The position numbers were made by a program, and so were the translations under genes. From Tubulanus polymorphus (lineage: Eukaryota > Nemertea > Palaeonemertea > Tubulaniformes > Tubulanidae): a stretch of 64,000 nt of DNA. The notes beneath the pieces were generated by a model. The model did not search any database. It saw only the letters and a list, made by a program, of their open reading frames with translations, and was not told the DNA's origin. Position 1 is the stretch's first letter; every line of letters starts with the position of its first letter. The stretch spans positions 10,094,485-10,158,484 of the forward strand of contig NC_134027.1 of assembly GCF_964204645.1 (NCBI RefSeq), in the 5' to 3' direction. Of this stretch, positions 37,501-49,500 are shown piece by piece.

Positions 37501-40500
37501 CTTCCAATATTATTGCAAGCGCCTGCTTCTGAGGCGGCCTAAGGGCACCACCAGACCCATGGAGCTGATGGAGCCTAGAAGCCGTGACCAGTAACGAGCT
37601 GTTCTCGGGGTTGTGGACACTCCCGCTACAGCTTCTTGAAGTTTGGCCACTCGAACCATAGACGGAAAGAGTTTGCCGATTCGGAGATCGAAGTCCATGC
37701 CGAGATAAGTGAACTGTTGGGCCGGCGTCAACTGAGATTTTTCCCTGTTTACGCGGAACCCTAGCTGATGGACTAAGTCCAAGACTGAGGTCATTGCCTC
37801 CCGACATTCCTGAGCCGAATTCGCGACTATTAACCAGTCGTCGAGGTAAACGAACAGTCGAACACCCCTTGACTGAAGTACCTTCTGAACTGACTTGACC
37901 AACTTGGTGAAAACCCACGGGGCCGTAATGAGGCCAAATGGAAGAGACCTGAATTGGAACTGGCGGCCTTTCCACTTTATCCTGAGAAATCGCAGAGATT
38001 TTGGGTGAATTGTAAAGTAAGCATCTTTCAGGTCCAATGAAGCCGCCCATTGACCGGGACGGAGCCCTTGAATCACGTCCTTGGGCTTGGTCATCCGGAA
38101 CCTTGGAATGTCTAGGTGCCGATTGAGGGATGACAGATCTATCACTGTCCGTTGACCCCCTGTGGCCTTTGGTACCATGAATATTCGAGAAAACCAACCG
38201 GGAGAAGTTTCGTTGCAAACTGGTTCTATCGCTCCCTTCTCTGCCAGTTCCTTGAGAGCCGGAGAGATTAAGGCCTCCTGACCTGGTTTTGGCCGCATGT
38301 CGGGAGGTGACCTCATCAGGCGCGGTCGCCTTAGGAAACGGAGACGGTAGCCACGAGAGACGACCCGGGAGGGCCAACCGTCTCCAAAGAGGTCGGACCA
38401 GTGGGTTGCTGCCTGCTGCAGACAACCTCCCACTGGTCCCAAGAATTCATTTCGAGTTTTTCCGAAAGGAAGAGCCCCTTTTTGGAGCCTTCCCCTTGCC
38501 TCGATACGAACCGGAACTGTTACGACCGGACGAGGCTTGACACGATTGTTGAAGTTGCGCGCTAGTTCTCCAACCGGCATCCGAAGCCGCCTGAGAAAGC
38601 GCTGAAGTTTGAGATGGTCCTGTTTGCGTCCGTGCCGAACCTTGCGCCGCCGGCGTCGGACCAGAACGCTTTTTCCACGGAGTTCGGGGGTTGGACTTGG
38701 CCTGAACCTCCCGAATCTTCCTCAGCTCTGCGGAAACCGGAGCGCACCAACCGGAGAAGAGACGTGAAGACGTCCCCAATGGGGCTCTCGGCAAAGCATT
38801 GGACACCATATCCGGTAGACGAGTTTTGGCACTGGAGTCCATCACTGACTGACGGGAGGCTAACACCAGATTAGCCTGACCCCGAACCGACAACGGAATT
38901 ATATGCGAAACAGACCGAGCCAAAGATTGGATAATCCGGTCCATTCCCTCCAGTTTTAGGGCAACTGACTCTGGGTCGGAGCCCGCATGAACGGCGGCGT
39001 GAGTCTCGCGAAGCTCACCCGTCAACACCTTAAGTGCCATATCTGGTAAGATTGTCCAGGATTGACGTCATGGCCACCAAACCGGACTTAGGCAAATGAA
39101 TACCCGACTGTGCTGTAACAGTATCCGGGCTGATCGAAGTATAATCAGCATCCAGGCAGTTATGACTGTGATCCACAGCACCTGGAGTTGCGTAATACGC
39201 CGAGCGAAATGCGCCTATAGGTGGATCGGTTGAACTAAAATATTTCCCAGATTTCATACCCCGTTCTGGAGGGGGAAATGAAAATGTTCCAGGCCGACAT
39301 TCACCCCATAATTGCGTGTCCAATCGAGCCCATTCTCTCGAAACCGCTGACGATTCCCGTAAAACGTTAAGATCGGAGTCCGGAGGGCGATAAGCTTCCA
39401 TTGACTCACCGACCAGAGGAGCTGCTGTGGGCTTAGCGCGAGTTGCCCCGTGCTTGACAAAGAACTCACTTATCATCGCTCTAAATGGCATGTCCCCCGC
39501 TGGTTCGGATAAAACTGAACGGGACGGAGATATATTGCGAGCCAGGGAAGCCCCCATCGTCTGGGGCAACCCACAATTGCTTGCGACAGGAAAGACCCCA
39601 GAAGGAATTGCCGCTTCTGGGACCGGATCCTCATTGAAATCAGACCCTACCGCAGCATCCAGGAATTCAGAGTCAGAATTCCGAAAAACTGAGTGGGCTG
39701 GCGAACTTCTAACCGGACAATCAGGAATAGGCTTACCTGTTGTAGAAGTTGCAGCGACTTGTTGCGACGAAGATAACAAGTTTAAAATTTTCTCCTCAAA
39801 TACATGGAAATCCTTCTGAGTCAGGTATTTTCCAGTATCCCGACGATCATGCCGACTTCGGTGACGGTCCCTCGAACGGGATCGCGACCTACTAGAAGAA
39901 TCGCTTTCATCGCTAACCGACGTCGACGAACGATGAGAAGACCGACGGCGAAACTTCCGACAATAACGATCGTAGTCCCTCTCGCGATCAAACCTTGATC
40001 TGCGAGAAGGAGATCTTGCTCGTTTATTACGGTCACGGCGTCTAAATCTAGTGGGAGAGCGAGCTCTATCCCCGGAGCGACGATCAGAATCAGACGATGA
40101 ACGTACCGGATGTTTTGAACCGGACGACGTCTGGACCGGACCGGTGGCCGAACAGAACCGATGCCTGACCCGGACCGGTACCGACCGAACCGGAGCGGGC
40201 CGTTCGCGACTACCGCGGCGCGCGCTTGGTTCCGAACATGTAGTCTGAACCGGCCGAACCTGCCGAACCGGTGAACGACCAGAGACCGGTGAACGACCAG
40301 AGACCGGTGAATGACCGGAGACCGGTGCCGGTGAACCAGCGTTCCTCCCCGGTGAACGGAGTTGGGAAGCCGATCGTACCTGAACGACCGACGACCGCTC
40401 CGCTTTACGATAAGAAACAGGATTAGAAACGTCGGTTGGCACATCGGCCGAAACCGACGAATCCCTGCTAACTCGACGACGATCTCTTAGTTTAAGAGCC

Positions 40501-43500
40501 TTATCGGCCCGAAGCCAAAGGTCCTCGGACCACACGACGCAAATATTGCAAGGATTGCTCCTTGCACATATTTGACCGGATTTGCGCCTGCACGACGCAC
40601 ATGAATCGTGGTTGTCCCAGGCGCCAAACAAATGCCCGCATCCCTCCCCGCCACGATGCTGACCCTTAGGAGGGGGTGGCATAATTATCCTGTTACAAAT
40701 CAAAACAATTCAATTCAATCAAATTATATTTGTAAATAAAATTCTTATGGAAAAAAAGAAACCAGGGATAACCCCCAAACCGAACGGACTCACCGTTATG
40801 AGAGTGAAAACTCCCTAATATCCTAATTCCCAGATTTTTACGGCGAAAAAATCCAACGCGTTCTACTGCGAGAACGCCAAGAAAAAAGATGGCGGATTTC
40901 GCCGGTGGCTAAATGCAATACCGCAGGGCCGGGTCGTATAGAAAAACCATTGGCGATAAATCCAAATTTAGAAAATATTGGCAAAAACCATAGGAAAGGG
41001 TACAGTACTCGACGGAAATATTTGTGGCCCAAAATTGTCAACCCTAACCCTTAAGTACCTTGCAACCCATTTCACAGAAGTTTCTGTTAAATGGCCCTTT
41101 TGCAGATGAATTTGGGTTACTAAGGGTTAACTAAGTTAGATAAACAGATATTACCTTCCAGTTAGAGATGGCATCTTTGCGTTGTTTGGCTTTGGTTTTG
41201 TGCGACGTTTTAATGACCATTAACGCGCGATGGCGTTTCGAATCCTCCTCACCGCTTGCATAATCCCCGCGATGATCTTTCGGCGGTTTCATCATCTCGA
41301 TCGAATACTTGTACAGAAAATACATTAGCCTTCGTTTGGAGAAACCACGTTCGAGGTTGACAACAATTTTTGCCCACTGAAAAAATCAGATCCGTCATAC
41401 GAAATGATATTATCATGTACACACATTTGATGAAAAATTTTCCATGCATAAACATTCACCCTGAGACAGTCCACCCAAGTGTGTTATTTAACAGGCAAAC
41501 CACTTAAGTACATCTACACTGCCATGCGGTGTATCGTTAGGAACTAATATTTCTTTATGTGTGACAGATGCTGCTACTTTCAATAGAGATATACACTTAT
41601 CACTAATGACATCAATGATGCGATTTACTAGGCAAGTCCATCACCGATAAATACACCACAGACTGGTGTAGATGCACTGAAAGGGTTATATAGAATGATT
41701 CAATACAATTCTAAGGCTACATTCCTAAGGAATAAAGCCCACCTGGTAGTAGTGAGAATCTTACTACAACTTTTGACTTTTGATTTATCCTTCACTTTTT
41801 CCATCAAACTCAAGTAAATATTTCTACCTGTTTCCTCCACTCTTTTTCCGATTTCGAGATAACGTTCTGGTACGTATTACCCATCATGGCAATCAACATA
41901 TTGAGCAGTAAAATTGGCACGAGAATCATGAAAACAACGAACACAATCTTCGTCAGCACGTGATAATGTGTGTAGTCGAACTCTTCGTACTGTAATCGAA
42001 AATGGTAATAGAGAAACAACTGGAAAATATTTTCACATCACTCAATTTCATTTATAGTACTAATAAAACAGTTCAATGCCTTGTTTTGATTTTTGGATGT
42101 AGATGAAATAGGTTGGTTTCTATAGCCTTCACCATTCTAACTCAAGAAGACTAGTGAAACACAGAAATCAGTATACATTTTCATAATTTGTAGGTCTATC
42201 CTGACGTCAAATTCAACTTAAATGTCACTACCGGTATGTTACTTGAATTTTGTTGAAATTACTAACTAAATAGCTCACTCAAGGAAGGACCGAAATGTAT
42301 TTTTCGCTTGATAAATGAAGAGCCTCGTACATATTCTAATAGACAGAAAATTCAAGAAGATTTAAATCAATCAGATTGAATCCAATAAACAACTATTCTG
42401 GATGGTAGTTTTGTTTTACTGGCATGTCTGACCGGGGTTTGACAACATAGTGGCCAGTACTTGGTAATCCCATATCTAAAAAGATACAGCCCCAATAAGC
42501 AGGATATAAAGCCTACTGAACTGTCAATGACCTTCAATGAAACAAATCCTTAATTTCTCTTGTAGATATTACAGGACACGAATGATTACATCAGAAGTCC
42601 ATGAAAGACGTTCTGAAAAGTTGAAATCTTGAAAAAATGCATGTGAGACTTCCATAAAGCCATAGGCAGTTCAGGTATCACACAGGAACATTTATTAGCA
42701 CAGAGGAGGCAAAAGCAACAATTAATCAAATATTCCTTAGCCGCGAAGAAAGGAAAATGTACTGGTAGCTCTAGAATGCACGAATACATACACTTAACAC
42801 ATTGGCACAAATATTTGTCAATCATTGATGGACTAATCTAAGATATAAATCTTGTCTTCTGGTTTAAGTAGAACTAGTTTAACACCATGAAAAAATATCT
42901 ATTATACTCTAGAATTAAAATTGTATTGATGAAGCAATTCCAATGACAAACCAAGACTTCACAATTCGGACTCCTATATGTATTCAATGCTTTTTACTTT
43001 AATATCTTTTGTATAGTTTTATCATTGGATTTGTTAATTTCGAATAAAAGTATACACGGATAGCACAACCTAACGCCAGTAGATCTATGCGGTAAAATAT
43101 CGACTTAAAGTGAATCTCGAAAATAGGATTTTCCTGGATGTACAAATAATGAATATTACAACATGCGGGCAGCAATTAAATAATATACAATAAAATCGCT
43201 TTCAGAAAACGAAGTCACCTTTATACCGAATTCTCCTTTAGACATCTGTGTGCGGACAGAGAAATTGATGAAAAGTGTTATCAGAATCTGATATATTTCA
43301 AGATGTTATTGTAGAATCAACAAGAAATTTGTAAGATTTCAAAATTTGAACACCAACATCCCAACAATCTGTTAGCGTAGCAATCAAAAGTGCTAGTAGC
43401 TCCTTTCCTCGTGAAGCAGACCTACTAATAAATGTGAATTATAGAATACCTATATATGAAAAAACTGCATTTGCAGATTTTCAGCTCAACTCAGAGCATG

Positions 43501-46500
43501 AAATGGCCTAGTCACACAGCAGTTTTCTCATTTTTATATATTTTTTCGTGTTAAAAAGGGTTTTAGGAAGCCAGCCTTATGCAAGTCTCACAGAAGAGTT
43601 AAGAAAGAATCACACGGATATTATAAACGCAGTTATAATACATGTGTGTACATCCAACTAACGACTAACCTTAAATTCTCCGAGCGTCATTTGAAACAAT
43701 GTCATCATCGTGCCCGGCATTGTCTCGAATGTTTTAATCGACTTATTGGCGATATCTTTGAACAAAAAGAAGAAACCTGAAAGCAAGAAAAGAGAGAGGT
43801 TTTACACCGATGTACCGAGGATTTACAGAACTGAAAATGATGCCTTCTTTAAAAGAATGAAATCAAGGTTGAACTCATATGTAAAGGCATATGTAAATGT
43901 CTTTCATCATTAATGTCATAATTCAACACACAGAATTTATGATGCATTTTAAATCTTTCATTTTAAAACATTCAATCAAAAGGGCTGTACAAATAACAAA
44001 CATTACATTATGACTATCCGATCATTAATCACTAATTTACACAACTAGATTGTTACAACTGAAAGTTCGGTTACTCCTGTCAGGAATATTTGCGGTAAAA
44101 ACAGAAATTTCAGCTGGTAAGCATTGTTACCTGAGGCGAATCCGATGAGCACGATGCCATAAATGATGACAAACCGTAGCAAATCACCGACAAACATTTT
44201 ATAAATCATTGTGACAAAAGGACCAGTTAACTTGACACCTCTGTAAGAATAATACAACATCGAAATCATGCAACAACATTATGATGAAAATTTGTGTCTT
44301 AATTTGTCTGGAAACGACAAGTCGGTTCTCGAGATGTTCTGTGAATGTGTGTGTCGGGGAGTGTGTGTGCAGTCTACGAGCAATCCTCATGATTGCTTGT
44401 AGGTGCTGTGTAAGAATGATTGCTTCTCTGTCCTGAATCATTGTCAATTGCCTAAAATTTTGTTGCTGATTGTGTGGAATTTGTAATAAAAGTGATTGCA
44501 TGAATAATTCTAGTGAATTTCATCACAGGCATTGAATTTTTTTAGCCATCAATGCTGGAAATGCTTGAATTTGCAGGTCAAATCCTGCCAACCTGGGAAA
44601 TCTTGATCTTAAAAGGTATTAAGTGCGGTCATATCATCTATAAATCATTCATGCAAAATTAACATGTGCTAAAAGGATCTGTGGTGATATCGGAGAAAAT
44701 CTGCTCTGAAAATCTTGGTTGATCTTCTCTCTACTCCTGTCAATCATCGAAGATTATGTGTGTACTTGTACCTTTTGATTTCTAAATTACTTTTCTTGTT
44801 TCATGCACCTAACTTTCAATGAGATAAGATATTCAAAATAGGGATTTAAAATTCCCGAGCAACAAGTGCCAATCATTTTTCAGACTAGGGTTTTTCAGGA
44901 CAATGAATCTACTTATCAGTATTTGTGATGAAATAACGAAATGCTTGACAGAACATGATGTTCCCTGCGGATCAAAGTTAGCTCACTTCTTCCATGAATT
45001 TTCCACTGACAAGTTGGGTGCATCAAGAATTTACAACACTGTATTACAAACTGTATCTATGAGAAAGATTTTCTACGTCAAAGATTTTTACCGAATGCAA
45101 AGTCCAAGTATATCACGCACAAAATGATCGCGAACTTAGTCAAATCTCGAAAGAGCATGACTTGGAATACTTGTATGAACGGCCCCAAGGCCTCCAGCCC
45201 GCTATGATTACAAGAAATAGAATAGAACAGACCTGATCAATATTCAGACTTAATATCATTAAGATCGCTAAAAATTAAATTTGAAACAAATCGAAAATGA
45301 GCGAGGAACACATTTACCGCACAAATATGGGGAAAAAATATTTCCTGCAAATGGATGATGACAAAGTACAAGGTGTAAATGAATATTGTAGGGTAAAAAA
45401 AATCTCATGACAAAATTATTCATCAGTTTGAACAATTATACTGAATCACTTGGTAAGGACAGTTTCTGATACGATTTATACTTCATGTTTATTGTTTCTT
45501 ACTTTGTTTAATGATTATACGGCAAGTATAAGTATTGTTTTATATTTATGTCTGTAAAGAAAAAATAGCAGAACCAGTCAAATTTGGGCGATTAAACGAT
45601 TAATGTAATTACCCAGTAACAAACTCAACCTATGAAATAATGTTTCAGTTGTTCCAACAATTTTCATTTTTGGCAAGGAGGGCGGTTTTGAGAATTGAAA
45701 TCAGTTCGACTTCGAATTGGATTCGACTCCTATTCGATTCCTATTGGTTTCGAAACTATGTAAACCTATGGAAATATCTGAACTGAAAAAATCTGAGCTC
45801 AGTGTAAAAATTCAAAAATCAATAAAGACTTGAATTCTTGATAATACTGACATATATGGTGGGGTAGTAGTTGAAAGAGTTACCGGTATATACTCCAGCC
45901 TGAGTTTCATCATTATTGTGGGATAAGATTAAGTTAGAGCTTAAAATAAGTACATTTTTTGCTACCAGCTTACCTGGCAAAGAACAATAGGAATGCCCAC
46001 GAGCCCGGCACGGCAATTATGATCAGAGTTTCCTCCACGAGTTGTCGTTGCGTAAAACGAAATGGAATGCATAACAACAGCAGTATACACGCAATAACAA
46101 ACACTGCCTTAGCTGGTGCATGTCTCTGAAATAGATATTTTCAATGACATCAAAAACAAGAATGTTGCAAGCAAACAGTTAAGTGCAAGATATTGAAGAG
46201 AGTAACATATTGCCTTCTCAGGCACGGATCCAGAGGGGGGGTTTCAGGGTCATGGCCCCCTGCTCAGCTACCAAAAAGATTTATAAATCTTTTTCTTGAA
46301 GAAATTTTCTCAAAGAGGGTGAACAGTACTACATAATTGTTAACATATCGTCTTATGTTTGGCCAAACAATATGCCATATAGGCCCCTATCAGAGATTCT
46401 AGTAGGCGGTTTAAAATTAACATTCTTTATGAACCCCCTCCTGGAAAAAATCCTGGATCCACGCCTGCTTCTTCATAGATTACACTTCCCTGTTCATAGT

Positions 46501-49500
46501 AAGAAAACAAAGTTTACTTAATATTGTAAGAATTAATCCCAATCCTCACACCAGGTTTCAGGGAAATCCATAAAGAATTGCAGGTTGTATCAAGATCTCA
46601 AAAAGAAAGGGAACGGTGCACAATCACTAAAATAAGATGTTTCATAATTAATGTGACATAATTAATATAGTTCTATTACAGGTTTTCTTACCAAATTCTG
46701 AAGGTAACCTCGAAATCCCTGAGCCCGAAGTTCGTCCAAATGTAAACAAACAGTAGCAAAGCAGTCGATCATCACAATCACTTCGAAACAATAACGAATC
46801 TACGAAATGAATTAAAACCAACAGATCATCATTATGTATGGGTTGGTATTTGGAGAGGTATGCAAGAGTTCAGATCAAGAGCATAAACCACTAGATACCC
46901 TAACTTTTTCATTTAGGCAAAAGAATCTATGCCTTATTTCTCATTTCTGCTGGAGTTTAAAAGTGAACCCTGTGCATTACTCCTTTTAAAATCAAGATCA
47001 AGCTAACCATAAGACCTGGCAGCTATAGAAATGAACTATTACAGATTTTATTAAGTTTACAAAATGACCCACCCAGCTGATTAGGAGAAACAAGGTGTCC
47101 TTTTCTCTTAGCCTTATCTATCTTTGACACGGATTAGAAGGTTTTATTCAACTAATAAGATCCCCTAGTTATCAAAACTTACTAATCAGGGAATTGGAAT
47201 TTATACCGCCTTTGCGGAAAGCCGCTATATATGATTAGAAATACTTTTGCTCACAATACTTACAATACTGTGCGTATCTGTGCCCAGAAGCACCGACCCA
47301 TTTGGTCTGAGGTATACAGCAATGCTTAAACACAGCAGGTGAATACAAGCCATAGCCAGATGTTCAAAAAATCGCCTCTGAAAAATATTATGCGAAATTG
47401 ATAATTACAGTCAAACCCGCTTAATCCGGATCGGCTTAATCCAGGGATTTTGTTCTAATTCGGACAATATTTGCAGTCATTTCCCATAAATCCTGGAGCT
47501 GGATGAATTTCTTAGGTCCAAAATGATTTGAATTAACAGATTTTACTGTAGTAAGCGACAAATAGCACTTTGAAGGTTCTGTAGATTCATTGGAAGTATG
47601 TGCTTGTGTTACTGTATAATTTACTAATCTTTATCGTATAAAGTAATGAAAATATTTCTAGAATTCACAAATTACTTTACACGAGGATTAAAGGGAGATC
47701 TAGTCCCAAATTGCAACTTCATCAGAGTAGAAAGGGCAGTTTCCAGATTTTATTTTCATTATACAGGGGTTAGCGCGAACGCAGTCCCCCACTACCAGAA
47801 ATTGTACACCCGAGTCTCCCACATTTGGGGAGATCGCAAGGGTCAACCTGCCTCAGTGCAATGGCAAGGCCTCGCCCTGGGGGAACCGCCTTTCAGATCA
47901 CGGTTTACCCCTGTGCCAGGTAAGTATGCTTATTCCATGTAGGTCGTCTGAATATATACTACCGGCAATTAAAGCTCTTTCTTGGTGTTCGTTGTATATA
48001 AATATGATCTATCAACTGGATTATTCTGCATGATATATTGAAGAGAAAGTCAATTCCAAAAATGAAAATCTACTCTGTTTCCGAAATTCTAATTTGGGAA
48101 GATTTCTAAAAATTTTGTGTGCAACTCTAGAAAATAGACATTTATATCAAGAAATATAGAAGAAATACGGATTGCGCCGTGATTCATTTGCATAATTGCG
48201 ACCTCATGCGGTTAGCATGTGAACTTGCACAACAATGCGCAGAATACCATTCATTTAATGCCGATTAGACAGGCTACACTCTAAGGCACAATATGATTAA
48301 GTATAGCGCATTGCTCTCGCTTGTAGATTAGGTAAACGCTACGAGCAATTATCTAGTATACAGGGGCGGATCCAGGGGCATGTTGTGACCATGTCGACCA
48401 ATAAAAAGGGCAATATTCTTAATTTAGGGCGGAAAAGCATATCAGCAAAATTTTTGAAATTTTACTATCATTTTAGAGCTTTCTGAGCATCTCTGAGAGG
48501 CATTTTAGTCAAGAAACGTAGGTTATATATTTGGGAAAATATCTATTGTGTATCTCAGGTAGTTACAACGGCAAATTTTGATACAGAGAAAAAATAAAAA
48601 GGCACTTTTGTCGGGCGACACGGTCGACAAGGTCTAAATCCGCCCCTGGGTATATGCGCGTAGTTTAGGTAAGGTATACGCACGATACATGAAATCATTA
48701 TGCTTGCATGTCAACGCTGAATTCCGCTATTCCCGCCAAAACAACTTCAGGCGGGTCAGGATAAGCCTAAGAGTAAACCTTCTTCCAATAAGATTGTTCA
48801 ATCACCTTTGGCTCTCCATCAAATACACTTAAATTATCTATCAGTTTATCAATGATCGATAAGATTTAAATGAAAACATGCCGTACTTACCCTGGCAAAC
48901 GTTTTCCATTTATCATCGATAAGTTGTCTGATCACGCCTCCCTCTAACATCTCCAGATGTTCGTCAGTTTCGCCATCGATGATTATCATCAAAGCAGATT
49001 GCCAATCTTCAATGCGAAAAAATCCAATTTCTGATTTTCATAACTCGCACCCGTAGCGTAGAGAGTGCGATTGAACTACCCCCACCCCCCCCCCCAAAAA
49101 AAAATTAACTTTCACTCATATCTTGAAATGCTTGACTTACAACTATAACAACATAAAAATACATGTATTCAAAATTTAACCTTCATCATCATACCAAGGG
49201 AAATCTCACAGAGGTTGTATCTGAGCATCAAATTTTTCAAGATTTTCTTTGGGATCGGCCGCCGCATTCAGTTCCAACCAAGTTAAAAACGAACCCGTCC
49301 CCCATACTCCTCAAGCTACAGTCCCAACTATCATGATAAGATGCTACACCAAGGGCTTTCTTGCATTCATATGTACATGTACGTTATTCTTGGATAACAT
49401 ATTTAGAATCTTTGAACACTGCTGCTTAGAAATTCTTGATTAAATCGTTAATTATTGAAGCCGTTTACTCACTCGTTTCACCGTTTGGTCTGATAGTGTC

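Larger units (their letters stand above)
35041..41022 (-). mobile_element. DIRS-type tyrosine-recombinase retrotransposon
   Basis: About 5.98 kb, inserted in the last TRPV intron in the same orientation as the channel. The termini are inverted: 35083-35202 matches the reverse complement of 40885-41002 with no difference I can see. An internal complementary region at 35257-35348 joins copies of both outer ends, the DIRS hallmark used to rebuild termini through a circular intermediate. Coding order on the minus strand is gag, RT, RNase H, methyltransferase-like domain, tyrosine recombinase. There is no integrase, no long terminal repeat, and no target duplication I can see, all expected for DIRS. 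The perfect arms imply a recent insertion, but the RT-RNase H frame carries stops, so this copy is probably not autonomous. Confidence 0.9.

Noticed and set aside
47646-47942. A 98-residue + strand open frame
   Set aside because: Its second half is the reverse complement of the U1 snRNA gene; no protein motif.
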